In this document: in pieces, positions 49,705 to 61,181 of the stretch | Layout of the letters: the number at the start of each line of letters is the position of its first letter | Position numbering within the stretch: position 1 is the stretch's first letter | Assembly: GCA_963773085.1 (NCBI GenBank) | Contig: CAVYZS010000010.1 | Location: 248,001 to 312,000, forward strand | Direction: 5' to 3' | From: JAENVT01 sp963773085 | GTDB taxonomy: Bacteria > Actinomycetota > Acidimicrobiia > Acidimicrobiales > Ilumatobacteraceae | DNA length: 64,000 nt | Translations under genes and position numbers: made by a program | Notes under the pieces: model-generated | Database searches by the model: none | What the model was told of the DNA's origin: nothing | The model's input: the letters and a program-made list of their open reading frames with translations, nothing else

Positions 49705-50628
49705 ATGATCACTCAGACGAGTCTCGTCGACGGACGCATTCGCCGAGGTGAAGCCGCCGCGCAAGGAGCGCCACGTCGGCTGGGTCTTCGGCGTCGCCTG
49801 GCTGGTGCTGCTCGGATTCTGCGCGTTCTTTGCCAATCAGTTGCCGTTCATTCGCACGTACGACGCCAAGCTGAGGATCGACGGCAGGGCCAAGCAGTAC
49901 AGTTATCGGACCGGGGTGGACGGCTTGGCTCGGCACCGACAACTCCAGCCACGATGTGTTCGCCCGTTGCATCTATGGCGCCCGGCAGACGTTGATCATC
50001 GGCATCGGAGCGACCATCATCGGGCTCACCGTCGGAGGACTGCTCGGCGTGCTCGGCGGCTACTACCGCGGCCGGTCCGACCGGGTCGTTTCGATCATCG
50101 TCGATTGCCTGCTGGCGATGCCGGCGTTGCTGCTGGCGTTGCTGCTGATCCAACGCGCCGACCAGATCAAGGAGTCGGTCACCGCTCTCGGCTTCCTGAC
50201 GCGCACCGAGGAGATCACGATCACCCTCGGAATCCTGGCGATCGCACCGTTCGCCCGCATCGTCCGCGCCCAGACGCTGTCGCCTCCGGGAACGAGACTT
50301 CGTCCTGGCGGCGCGCAGTCTCGGCGCCAAGAACCGGCGCGTGATCTGGAGGGAGATCATGCCCAACCTGGTCCCGGCAATGGTGACGGTCGCCGTCACC
50401 GGGCTCGGCATCCTCATCGCGGCCGAAGCCACGCTGGCATTCCTCGGGCTCGGAGTGCCCCGACCGCAGACCTGGGGCACGATGATCGACGCCGCACGAG
50501 ACGACCTGAAGGAGGCATGGTGGGCGACGATCTTCCCGTGCCTCTTCCTGTTCCTCACGGTGCTCAGCTTCAACTTCATCGGTGACCGCCTGGCGCGCAA
50601 GTTCGACATCCGAGAGGCCGCGGTATGA
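49705..50628 (+). CDS. Peptide ABC transporter permease (DppC/OppC-like)
   Basis: ATG 49705. After a break near 49738 the first helix reads HVGWVFGVAWLVLLGFCAFFA. Then DVFARCIYGARQTLIIGIGATIIGLTVGG (the DppC signature) and the EAA loop AARSLGAKNRRVIWREIMPNLVPAMV follow, and the end is LSFNFIGDRLARKFDIRE. Further breaks near 49928 and 50285. About 305 residues. The stop overlaps the ATPase start as ATGA. Confidence 0.87.
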
Positions 50629-51694
50629 GCATCGTCATCCAGGCCTCGACCAGGGCGACCGACGGGCCGCTCCTCGAACTCGAGGATGTGCGCACCGCAC
50701 TTCCAAACGGCCCGGGGTCTGGTGCGCGCCGTGGACGGTGTCTCACTGACGTTGGAGCGCGGCAAGGCGCTCGGAATCGTCGGCGAGAGCGGCTCCGGCA
50801 AGACCATCCTGTCGCGCTCGATCATGGGTCTGCTCCCGGTCAGAGGCACGATCCGACAGGGCAGCGTGCGGTTCGAGGGCCGCGAGATCGGCGGGCTGTC
50901 GCGTAAGGCGATGCGCGACGTGTGGGGCAAGGAAATGGCGATGATCTTCCAGGATCCGATGACATCGCTCAACCCGCTGATGAAGATCGGCGCACAGATC
51001 GCCGAGCCGTTGCGGCTGCATCTCGACATGTCGAAGTCCGATGCCTGGGCAACCGCCGAGCGACTGATGCAGGACGTGCGCATCCCAGCGCCCGGCCGCC
51101 GATTGAATCAGTACCCCCACGAGATGTCCGGCGGCATGCGCCAACGCATCATGATCGCCATCGCCATGGCCTGTGGCCCGACGCTGCTGCTGGCCGACGA
51201 GCCGACGACCGCGCTCGATGTCACCGTGCAGGCCCAGATCCTCGAACTGCTCGGCGAGCAGCGGCGCGAGCGCAACATGTCGCTGGTGCTCGTCACCCAC
51301 GACCTCGGCGTTGTCGCCGGTCACACCGACGACATCGGGGTGATGTACGGAGGCAAGCTCGTGGAGATGGCGCCGACCGCCGAGTTGTTCGCCAACATGA
51401 AGATGCCCTACACCGAGGCGTTGCTGCAGAGCATCCCGAAGATCGGCGACGCCGAGCCACACGCGGCTCAACGTCATCAGTGGTCGACCACCCGACTTGG
51501 TGAATCCGCCGGTCGGATGCCGATTCGCGCCACGCTGTCCCTACGCCCAGGAACGCTGCCGCGAAGAGGAGCCCCCGCTGATGGCCACGGTCGAGGATCC
51601 TCGCCATACGTACGCCTGCTGGTACCCCGTCGGTTCCCCCGAGTACCACGAGACGAAGGAGCGGCGTCGGCGCGAGGCGGAGGTGGCTGCCTGA
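50625..51694 (+). CDS. Peptide ABC transporter ATPase (DppD/OppD-like)
   Basis: Walker A GIVGESGSGKTILSRSIMGL, Q-loop MIFQDPMTSLNPLMK, signature MSGGMRQRIMIAIAMAC, Walker B LLLADEPTTALDVTVQAQIL and switch VTHDLGVVAGHTDDIGVMY are complete. The C-terminal oligopeptide domain has GCRFAPRCPYAQERCREEEPPL, with Cys residues that can bind an iron-sulfur cluster in this family. Breaks near 50700, 51465 and 51530. About 355 residues. Confidence 0.9.
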
Positions 51695-52744
51695 TGGCCG
51701 GCACCGGAAAGGCGCATCTGCGCGATCGAGGGTGATGTGCTGCTGCGGGTCGAGGATCTCGTCGTCGAGTTCCCGGTCGGTCGTACTGGCTTGAAGGTCA
51801 ATGCCGTCAGCGGGATCAGCCTCGATGTGCTGCGCGGCGAGACCCTGGGCGTCGTCGGCGAGTCGGGTTGCGGCAAGAGCACCACTGGGCGGGCCATCAT
51901 GCAACTGCCACGGCCGACCAGTGGTTCGGTGATGTTCGAAGGACGCCAGCTCACCGAGATGGGTGGCGATGACATGCGCGAGGCCCGCACCCGCATGCAG
52001 ATGATCTTCCAGGACCCGATTTCGTCGCTCAACCCGCGTCGCAAGGTTCGCGACATCGTCATGGAACCACTGTCGATCTGGAAGCGTGGCACCGGCGCCG
52101 AGCAGCGAGCCAAGGTCGACGCGTTGCTCGAGGAAGTCGGGATCGATCCGCAGCGCGCCGCGGAGAGTCAGCCTCATCAGTTCTCCGGCGGGCAATGCCA
52201 GCGCATCTCCATTGCCAGGTCGTTGGTGCTCGACCCGACGTTGATCATCTGCGACGAACCGGTCAGCGCCCTCGACGTCAGCGTGCAGGCCCAGGTGCTG
52301 AACCTGCTCGAGGATCTCAAGGCCAAGCACGGGTTGACCCTGATCTTCATCGCCCACGACCTCGCCGTGGTGAAGAACATCAGCGACCGTGTGGCGGTGA
52401 TGTACCTCGGAAAGATCTGCGAGGTGGCGCCATCCGACGATCTCTACCGCGCCCCCGCCCACCACTACACCCACGTGCTGTTGAACTCGATCCCGGTTCC
52501 GGATCCGACCGTGGCTGCTACGAGGACCGCCATCGAAGGTGAACCGCCGTCGCCCGTGCTCCCGCCGCCCGGTTGCCGGTTCCACACCAGATGCCCGGCG
52601 GCCACCGACATCTGTCGCAACGAGGAACCCCAATTACGCGTCATCGGAATTGGTCACTACGTGGCCTGCCATCACCCCATCCACGGTGACGCTGCGGCCG
52701 TCCCGGTGACCGTCGGTCAGCTGGGCAGTGATTCGCTTGACTGA
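51694..52744 (+). CDS. Peptide ABC transporter ATPase (DppF/OppF-like)
   Basis: ATG 51694 shares one base with the previous stop (TGATG); a break near 51725 follows, and GTG 51737 is the alternative start. Walker A VVGESGCGKSTTGRAIMQL, Q-loop MIFQDPISSLNPRRK, signature FSGGQCQRISIARSL, Walker B LIICDEPVSALDVSVQAQ and switch IAHDLAVV are intact. The C-terminal CRFHTRCPAATDICRNEEP is the oligopeptide domain. Its last 28 nt overlap the convergent glycosyltransferase gene. Confidence 0.9.
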
Positions 52745-53996
52745 GGGCGCCTCGGATCCACGGGTGATCCAGCTCGGTCGATCGCCACGGCGGCAAAGAC
52801 GACGATCGACGGCTCGGCCGACGAACGGATGCGGTGACCTCCGTAGATCACGATGGTCGCCGTCACGGCGATCAGAACCGGGTATCAGGAGCACGGACGC
52901 GGTCGCGGCGGCGAACCATCGTTGCTCCGAACACGGCCGTCGGCGCCAATACCCAGAACGAGACGATGCCGGCCCATGATGCCAAGCGTTCGCGCTCCTC
53001 TCCGACATCGGCGTGCACCAGGTTGTCGAGGGCGAAGACGTCGAGTGATCTCCCCGAAGCGTTGGACAACGACCAGCGGGACCCTGGCCAGGTGGTGACG
53101 AACGTAACTGACCGCCTCACGTCGCTGCCGCGCGGATCGCTCCGACGGTGTCTTCGTTCGGCTGCGTACCCGGGTCGTTGACAACACAGAACAGCGACCA
53201 ACCACCCTGTGCCGGGCCGTAGTACGTCTCCTCGCAGTTGGCGCCCAACCACGCCGGGCCCTCGTTCGTCGTCAAGCAACACCGGGCGCGTCGAAGCGAG
53301 CGAAGTTGAAGGTCATCCACGGCAGGATCAACGCGATCGCCACGCCGGTGGCGGTGGCGATGTGCTTCGACGACCGTATGCCGGATCGCCTGCCGACCAT
53401 CCACATCACGACGGCCGCAGCGGGAACGAACAACGCCACCTCACTCCGCGCGAGCATGCCGAGACCGATCGCAACACCTGTCAACGCAGCCGTGAGCAGC
53501 CTGGGCGCGCGAGACCCAGGTGAGCAGGGCCCACAATGCCAGCGAGATCATCAGGCAGCTGACGCTCTCCGACATCACCAGGCCGTCGTTGATCCACAGG
53601 TTCGGATACACAGCGGCAATGGCCGCCGCGATCAGCCCGACGCGATCTCCGCCGATTCGGCGACCGATCACCCCGATGATTGCCACGGTCGCGGTTCCGC
53701 AGGCGACGGTGATCATCCGTTGCCGGTTGACTGGGTCGCTCACCCCAGCTGACGACGGCCATGAGTGTCGACGTCAACGGGCCGTGCTCGGCACCTGGCT
53801 GGTCGATGAACAGCTCACGGAACCACACGCCGTGAGCCAGCTGACGAGCCTGAAGGCTGTAGTAGAGCGAGTCGTTCAACATCAGGCGGCGGTTCCACTT
53901 GGATACGACGAAGCGAACGATCCGCAACAGCGCGCCGAAGGCCACGATGATCGTCAGGCGTACTCGGAAGTCTCGCCCTCCCTCGGTGTCGCCCAC
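52717..53996 (-). CDS. Integral-membrane glycosyltransferase, GT39/ArnT-like
   Basis: GTG 53996. The first loop after helix 1 reads LNDSLYYSLQARQLAHGVWF with an acidic residue where GT-C enzymes have their catalytic Asp. Membrane segments include GLIAAAIAAVYPNLWINDGL, SCLMISLALWALLTWV and AIGLGMLARSEVALFVPAAAVVMWMV. The region NDGLVMSESVSCL is close to GT39-like mannosyl or arabinosyl transferases that use polyprenyl-phosphate sugars. Breaks near 53755, 53525, 53290, 53120 and 52850. Corrected length is about 425 residues. Confidence 0.75.
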
Positions 53997-54035
53997 AGCG
54001 AGCGAGGTTACTGCTCGCCTGTCACACCGGCTTGC

Positions 54036-54041
54036 TACCGT
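54036..54041 (+). promoter_or_regulatory. -10 box (TACCGT) of a leaderless promoter for the DNA glycosylase
   Basis: TACCGT ends 6 nt before GTG 54048. On the other strand TAACCT (54005-54010) ends 8 nt before the glycosyltransferase GTG at 53996, so the 51-bp gap holds two divergent -10 boxes. Confidence 0.5.
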
Positions 54042-54047
54042 CGCCGT

Positions 54048-54975
54048 GTGGCCAGAAGCGTGAGCGCGATGGGGGAAGCTCGATCGCTGCGTGCCTGTCG
54101 GCGTACCGGTTCGGAGCGGGCGATCCCACGACCCGGCTGGCAACCCGGCCAGGCAACGGGTGAGTTCTGGCGAGCCTCGTACACGCCCGATGGTCCGGCG
54201 ACCATCAGGATCAGCTGGACCACCCACGGGGTGGATTCGACGCGTGGGGAGCTGGAAGCGATTGGATCCTCGAGCGGTCGACGGCGATGACGGGTGCACT
54301 CGATGCCGGGTTCGAGTTCCGCGACGCACACCCCGCCGTGTTGCGTGCCCAGCGCAACCATCCCCAGGTGCGATTCGGCGCCAGCAACATGTTGTACCAC
54401 GAACTCGTTCCAACGATCCTCGGCCAGCGGGTCACCGCGGGAGAGGCGATTCGCCAATGGCACACGCTCTGCTACCGACTCGGAGAACCAGCGCCAGGGC
54501 CGGCGGAAGGGTTGTTGCTCCCACCATCGCCGGCCGCAGCTCGCCGGTCGTCCGGCGTGGTGGTTCCACCCCTTCGGAATCGAGGCCAAACGCGCCCAGG
54601 CGCTGCGCACCGTCGCCAAGCACGCCGACAAGCTGTGGGCATGGGCGCGGCTGTCGATCGAGGAGGTCCACGCCAAGTTGGCGCTGCTTCCCGGTGTCGG
54701 CCCGTGGACCATCGGCTCGGTGATGGCCTCGGCAATGGGCGACCCCGATGCAGTGGCAGTCGGCGATTTTCATCTGAAGAACCTGGTCGTCCTACGCACT
54801 CAGCGGGCAACCGCGGGGCACCGACGAACGGATGCTCGAGCTGCTCGCGCCGTACGCCGGCCAACGCGGCAGGGTCGTGCGGCTGCTGCAACTCGACGGG
54901 CCATTCGCCGCCGGCCTTCGGTCCTCGTCAACGAATCCTTCCGATGGCACGGTGGTGATCCACCGCCTCTGTTAG
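54048..54975 (+). CDS. DNA-3-methyladenine glycosylase (HhH-GPD, AlkA-like)
   Basis: The helix-hairpin-helix is LALLPGVGPWTIGSVMASAMG, and the catalytic Asp is in DAVAVGDFHLKN. HELVPTILGQRVTAGEAIRQW is the usual inner helix pair, and GTDERMLELLAPYAGQRGRV the C-terminal helix. The N-terminal beta region (EFWRASYTPDGPATIRISW) is also recognisable. It removes alkylated purines in base-excision repair. At least five breaks (about 54085, 54270, 54530, 54800 and 54900). GTG 54048 fits the leaderless promoter. Corrected length is about 305 residues. Confidence 0.85.
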
Positions 54976-55011
54976 CTTCACGTGCGGCCCTCCCGGCCCG
55001 TCGACCCAACA

Positions 55012-56252
55012 ATGACAGAGATCTCCGGAACACAGCACGCAGGCGTCGGCGAGACGTCGGCAACTTGGCATCTCATCCTGCGCAAGGCCGGGCTGGTCTA
55101 CCTCTTCTCCCGCCTCTGTGTGTTTGCCGGCGCGGCGATCGTCGCTGCCGAACTGCGCGCCGACATCAACCAGATCAAGGGCATTCCGAACGTACCGTTC
55201 GCCGACCCGCACATCGCCGGTCGACCGCTCCCCACGTCGGCGTTGTCGCCGATGCTCGACGTGCTGTCGTCGTGGGACGGCATCTGGTACTTGCGCATCG
55301 TCCGCCTCGGATATCCGCATCACGTCCGTGCGCACGTCACCTACGACGTTCCCGATGCCCGAGCCGCGTTCTTCCCCGCCTATCCGATGCTGGTCAGGGC
55401 GATCGACAAGGTCTTGCCGGGTGGCGACACGGCGGCCGCGTTGTTCACCAACTTCGTGCTCGGAGCGATCGCCATCTTCCTGCTCGGCGTGCTGGCCAGG
55501 CGGTTGTACGGCGAGCAGATCGCGGCCAAGGCGATGGTGCTCGGTGCCATGTTCCCCGGCAGTTTCGTGCTGTCGTTCGCCTACACCGAGGCGTTGCTCC
55601 TGGTCTTCGCCATGGGCTGCTTGTACTGCCTCGATGACCGAGCGATGGGTCGCCGCCGGACTGCTGGCAGCGCTCGGTACTGCGACGCGACCGAACGGCC
55701 TGGCCCTCGTGTTGGCGTGCGCAGTCGCCTCGGTGATCGCCATTCGCAACGAGCGTGCCTGGAGGTCGCTCGCCGCGCCGATCCTGGCGCCGCGTGGGCT
55801 TCCTCGCCTTCCAGGTGTGGCTCGGCCGACACACCGGCGAAGCCGGGGTCTGGTTCCGCGTGCAGAGCGAAGCCTGGGGCGAGGGGGCGAGCTACGGCTT
55901 GACCGCCGTCCGCAAGACGTTCGAGGCGTTCGCCAGGCCGTTGACGTCGCCGACCAACATCATCACCGCTGCATCGGTGGTGGCGATGGTGGCGATGCTG
56001 TACTTCCTTCGGCGCAAGCCTCTGCCTCCGCCGATGGTTGCCTACAGCCTCGGGATCCTTGCGCTGATGCTGCTGCCGAACACCGTCACTGCGCGGCCGC
56101 GCTTCTTGTACACGGCGTTCCCGCTGTTCATCTCGGCGGCTGCCTATCTGCACTCCGTACGACGCGACATGTGGCCGTACGTGATCGGCGCGTGTAGCGC
56201 CGGTCTGGTGGCGCTGACCGCTCTCTACGGAGTCTTCGGGGCGATTCCGTGA
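55012..56252 (+). CDS. Membrane mannosyltransferase-like protein (PIG-V/GT-C type)
   Basis: ATG 55012. The luminal-loop motif SSWDGIWYLRIVRLGYP with its Asp is characteristic of PIG-V-like GT-C mannosyltransferases in actinobacteria; RAAFFPAYPMLVRAIDKVLPG follows. Many membrane helices (LFTNFVLGAIAIFLLGVLARR, AGLLAALGTATRPNGLALVL, YSLGILALMLLPNTV) and the LYTAFPLFISAAAYL end fit. The donor is expected to be a polyprenyl-phosphate sugar. Breaks near 55635 and 55790. The stop overlaps the next start as GTGA, so the product probably works with the AftD-like enzyme. Confidence 0.8.
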
Positions 56253-59200
56253 GTTGGCGCCGCTACGTGTCGGGCCAGCGGCTCGGCATGTGGGCGCTCG
56301 CGCTGCTCGCCTACCTCCCGGCGTTGCTCGCTTCACCCGGGCGGATGCCGAGCGACACCAAGCTCTATCTCTATCTGAACCCAGGTCGGCTGATCTCCGA
56401 CGCCGCGTACACCTGGGACAACCGTCAGTTCGCCGGATGGGTGCCGCATCAGACGGTCACGTACCTGTGGCCGTCGGGACCCTGGTACTGGTTACTCGGC
56501 GCAACTCGGCGTACCGGACTGGATCGCTCATCGGTTGTGGATCGGCACACTGCTGCTGGTCGGAGGCCTCGGCGTGCGATGGGCCGGCAAGCACCTCGGG
56601 CTCGCCGGCGTCGGAGCGATCACGGCCGCATTCGTGTACCAACTGTCGCCGTACATCCTCCCGTACCTGTCGCGCACGTCACTGATGCTGCTGCCGTGGG
56701 CATCGCTGGGGTGGCTGGTCGGATTGACGATTCGCTCGGCAACACGCTCGAAGTGGCGTGATCCGGCGATCTTCGCGTTGGTGATCTTCACGGTCGGGTC
56801 ACCCAACGCGACGGCGCTGGCGATGATCGCCCCAGCACCCGTGCTGTGGCTGGTGCATGCCGCCTGGCAACGTTCGATCACCTGGCGTCGGGCGATCACG
56901 TCGGCCCTACGGATCGGGGCCTTGAGCCTCGCCGTGTCGCTGTGGTGGATCGCGATGCTCGTCGTCCAGGGACGGCATGGAGCCGACGTGTTGTCGTACT
57001 CGGAGACCCTCGAAGCTGTGTCGTTCACCTCGGTCAGCACCGAGACGTTGCGAGGGCTCGGCTACTGGTTGTTCTACATTCGCGACCCCTTCGGCTTCGC
57101 CACCAGCGCCTCGGTCGACTACCTCGAGTCCGGGCGGGTCATCGCCATCGGCTTCGCCCTGCTCGCCTGTTGTGTGGCGGGTATCGCCCTGACCCGATGG
57201 AGCCAGCGTCGCTACGCCGCTCTGCTCGTCTTCGTCGGCATCGTCCTAGCCGTCGGCGTGCACCCCATCGCCGATCCCTCGCCGCTGATGTCGCGACTGG
57301 CAACATCGTCGCGCTCGACGCTGTCGCTTGCTGTTCGCAGCAGCACCAGGGCCTTGCCGATGAGCACGTTCGGTCTCGCGCTCGGCGCCGGGCGCGCTCG
57401 CCACCGCGGCGTCGGCGCTGGTTGCCCGCCGTCGGCCACGCCTCAGGCTGGTCGCTCCGGCCGTCATCATCGGCCTTGGCCATCCTCAACCTGCCGGCAC
57501 TCTTCGACGGGGGATTCGTCGACCCGGCCCTGGAGCGTGTCGAGGAGCCTCCCGACAGCGTGGAGCCAGGCAGCCGCGGATCTCGATACCGGGTCGATGG
57601 AGCATCGAGTCATGCAACTGCCCGGTGCCGAGTTCGGTGCGTACCGCTGGGGATACACCGTCGATCCACCACTTCCGGGGTTGAGCGAAAAGCCGTTGAT
57701 CACACGTGACCTCCTCCCGCTCGGGTCGCCGGGGGCCATGGACCTGCTGTACGCACTCGACGACCGGGCGCAGTCGAACACCCTCGATCCGGCGGCGATC
57801 GCACCCGTGGCCCGGCTCTTCGGAGCCGACACCATCTGGGTCAGCAACGACATGGCCTTCGACCGCTTCCGAACGCCACGTCCCGAGATCACTCACGCGA
57901 TGTTCGCCGCCCAGCCCGAGGGTCTGGATACGCCGACGCCCTTCGGGACGCCCACACCCAATGTCCCCGACCTGGCAACCCTCGACGAGACCGCTCTGTC
58001 CAACGCATCGATCGGGGAACCGCTGCCGCCTGTCGAACTCGTCGACGTGAACGACCCGGTCGCGATGGTCCGTGCCTCGTCGCGGCTCGTCGTGCTGGCC
58101 GGGAGCGGCGACGGTGTCGTCGACGCCTCTGCCGCCGGTCTGTTGCGAGGTGACGAAGCGGTCCTGTATGCGGCCGATCTGCAGGACATCCGAGCGCCTC
58201 GACGATGCAGACCTCGTCATCGTCACCGACTCGAATCGAGACCGCGCTCACCAGTGGCGTGGCACACAGGACGTCGTCGGATTCACCGAGACAGGTGGGC
58301 CGAGCACCGATGTGCTGCGACCCGACACCGCTGATCAACGCCTACCGGTGTTCACCGATCAATCCAGTGAGCATCAGACCACTGCCGCCCTCGAGGGGTT
58401 GGAGGTACGTGCGACGGGCTACGGCGAGCCGTTCGCCTACCGGCCCGAGGATCGCCCGGCGATGGCTGTCGATGGAGACCCGACGACTGCGTGGCTCGTC
58501 GGCGATCGCTTCAGTCCGATCGGGCAACGCATCGAGGTGACGGGTGACATCTCGAGCCTTTCCCTGCTGCAATCGCAGCAGCCCGGCGCCTCACGCGTCA
58601 TCTCCTCCGTGCTCCTCGAGTACGACGGCGCCGCGCCACGTCTCGTCGATCTCGACGAGACATCGTTGCGGGACACGGGCCAACGTCATGGAGGTCCCGC
58701 CCGGTTCGACGTTCGTGCGCATCACGATCATGTCGGTCGCGGATCGTCCCGGTGGCACCGATCCTGGGCCTTCCGCCGTCGGGTTCGCCGAACTCGGTCT
58801 CGGCGCGCATCGCGAGGTGGTGACCGTCCCGTCGGACACCGACGCTGTTTCGACCGGTACGCCGCTGGCGATCGTGCTGACCCGTTTGCGCACCGACCCG
58901 CTCAATCGTTGGCGCAGCGACCCCGAGCCGCAACTACTTCGCCAGTTCACCCTCGCCTCGGCTCGTGACTTCGCCGCGACTGTCACGGTTCGCCGCAACG
59001 CTCGAGCCTCCGACGCGACCCTCAACGGCCTTGCCGGGGTCGACACAGCGACCTCGAATCGACGACTGACCGGCGATCCACATTCGATCGGGGCGCGAGC
59101 CGTCGACGGCGATCCGGCGACGGCATGGACGTCACCGTTTTCCGATGTGATCGGTTCGAGCTTGAACATCCCACTCGATCCGACGGTCCCGACCACGGCC

Positions 59201-60433
59201 TTGGTGTTGACACAGGCCGTCGATGAAGAACACAGCACGATCACGCGTGTCACCGTGACCATCGACGGGGTCCCGACCGTGCTGGACGTACCCGCTCCCG
59301 ACGACACGGGTCGCAGCCGGATCCAGTTCCCCGAGGCCACGGCGGCGACACTTTCGCTGACGATCGACGACATCGCACCACGCACCACCGTCGACCGACG
59401 CTATGCCGAGACGACGGTGCTCCCGGTCTCCATCAGGGAGATCGAGGCGCCATCGATTGCTGCACCACGCCCAGCGATCACCCCGGTCGAGTGCAGGACC
59501 GACCTCGTCGAGATCGATGGCGAGCCACTCGCGGTTTCTGTCGATGCCGCGGCGATGACCCAGCTGCTGGAAGGAGCGGCGGTCGACGTGCACCCGTGCC
59601 TGTCATCGACCCTTCACCTGGGTGCCGGTACGCATCGAATCTCGACCGCGGCCGGCCAGACGACCGGAATCGACATCGACCGGATCGTGCTGCGCAGCGG
59701 TGAGCCACCCACCGCCAGTACCCACCCGACGGTGACGACGACTCGCAGCCGCACCACACGCACTGCGACGGTGTCGGACTGCGCTGCTGGGTGCTGGTTG
59801 ATCCTCGGCGAGGGCCTCAACGAGGGCTGGGAAGCAATCGCCGATGGCACCGACCTTGGTCCACCACGGCAGATCTCGGGCGGGTTCAACGGTTGGTGGT
59901 TGCCCGGCTCGACCTCGCCGGTGACAGTGACCATGACGTGGACGCCGCAGCGGACCATGTGGATCGGCATGATCCTCGCTGTCCTGGCAGTGCTGGCGTG
60001 CGCAGTGCTGGTCGCCGTTGGGTTGGCACGGCGCGACCGATCCTCCGAGACCATGTCGACACCGACTGCACCCGTTCCGTACTGGCCGATCGAACCGGTG
60101 GGCCGCCGACGCTCGGTGGTTGCGGCGATTGCGCTCATCGCCCTGACATTCATCACCATCTCCCCTACATATGCGGTGCTGGCGGCCGTCGTCGGTGTGG
60201 TCATCGTCGTCCTCGAACGCCCGCAAGTGGCAGGCGTGGCCTCCATCGCACTCGTTTCTGGCGTGGGAGCGCTGATCATCCGGCGCCAGTTGCGGTATCG
60301 TCTCGTCGCCAACCCGTCGTGGCCGGCGGCTTTCGACGACCTGCACCGCCTCGGATTGTTCGTCGTCGTCCTGCTGCTGGTCGCCACGATCCTCGACGAG
60401 TGTCCTGGTGATGAGCCTGAGCAACTAACCTGA
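56249..60433 (+). CDS. aftD: AftD-like alpha-(1->3)-arabinofuranosyltransferase
   Basis: About 1,393 codons, the length of mycobacterial AftD. GTG 56249. The N-terminal GT-C core has LASPGRMPSDTKLYLYLNP (catalytic acidic loop), LISDAAYTWDNRQFAGWVPHQ and YLWPSGPWYW. It is followed by FVYQLSPYILPYLSRTSLMLLPWASLGW and DPFGFATSASVDYLESGR. The soluble C-terminal half contains two discoidin/F5-8-like modules (PAMAVDGDPTTAWLVGDRF and GARAVDGDPATAWTSPFSD), as in AftD carbohydrate-binding domains. The end returns to the membrane (MWIGMILAVLAVLACAVLVAV and others). Breaks near 56505, 57390, 57565, 58190 and 58675 need one base removed. It transfers arabinose from decaprenyl-phosphate to cell-wall or lipoglycan arabinan in the known cases. 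Confidence 0.85.
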
Positions 60434-60439
60434 ATCCTC

Positions 60440-61162
60440 GTGTCACACGTCCCGCGACCGTGCCTGTCGGTGGTCGTGCCGTGCTACAACGAGCAGGGTA
60501 CGATCCTCACGCTGCTCAAACGCGTTTCCGACTCGCCGTGGGTACGCGAGATCATCGTTGTCGACGACGGCTCGACCGACGGAACGGTCCAGATCCTGGC
60601 TGCGATCGACGACCCGACGATCCACGTCGTGCTCCACGAACAGAACCAGGGCAAGGGCGCCGCTCTACGCACCGGGTTCGTGATCGCCACGTCGGACTAC
60701 GTCATCGTGCAAGACGCCGACCTCGAATACGACCCCGACGAGTTCGGCGACCTGTTGCCGCCCATCCTCGATGACAAGGCCGACGTGGTCTTCGGATCCA
60801 GGTTCCAATCCGGTCGGCCACACAGGGTGTTGTACTTCTGGCACTCGCTGGGCAACCGGATGCTGACCCTCCTCTCGAACATGTTCACCGGCCTCAACCT
60901 GTCGGACATGGAGACCTGCTACAAGCTGTTCCGTCGCGAGGTCATTCAGTCGATCACGATCGAAGAGGATCGCTTCGGGTTCGAACCGGAGATCACCGCC
61001 AAGGTCGCCAAGGGCGGATGGAGGATCTACGAGGTCGGTGTCTCCTACTCCGGGCGCACATACGCCGACGGCAAGAAGATCGGAAGGCGTGACGCGGCAC
61101 GGGCCGTGTACTGCATCGTGCGCTACTCGAGGCTCGGCGACCGCTTTCGTCGCCCTCACTGA
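60440..61162 (+). CDS. GT2 family glycosyltransferase (dolichyl/polyprenyl-phosphate sugar synthase-like)
   Basis: An intact 240-residue GT-A enzyme with a GTG start 6 nt after the AftD-like stop. LSVVVPCYNEQGTILTLLKR, IIVVDDGSTDGT, GKGAALRTGF and the DxD region VQDADLEYDPDEF, then ADVVFGSRF and ETCYKLFRREV, are typical for DPM1/PPM-type enzymes. These make polyprenyl-phosphate sugars. No membrane anchor is seen. It may supply the donors for the three GT-C enzymes next to it. Confidence 0.9.
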   Translation: MSHVPRPCLSVVVPCYNEQGTILTLLKRVSDSPWVREIIVVDDGSTDGTVQILAAIDDPTIHVVLHEQNQGKGAALRTGFVIATSDYVIVQDADLEYDPDEFGDLLPPILDDKADVVFGSRFQSGRPHRVLYFWHSLGNRMLTLLSNMFTGLNLSDMETCYKLFRREVIQSITIEEDRFGFEPEITAKVAKGGWRIYEVGVSYSGRTYADGKKIGRRDAARAVYCIVRYSRLGDRFRRPH

Positions 61163-61181
61163 TGCGCAATCCGCTTCCGGC

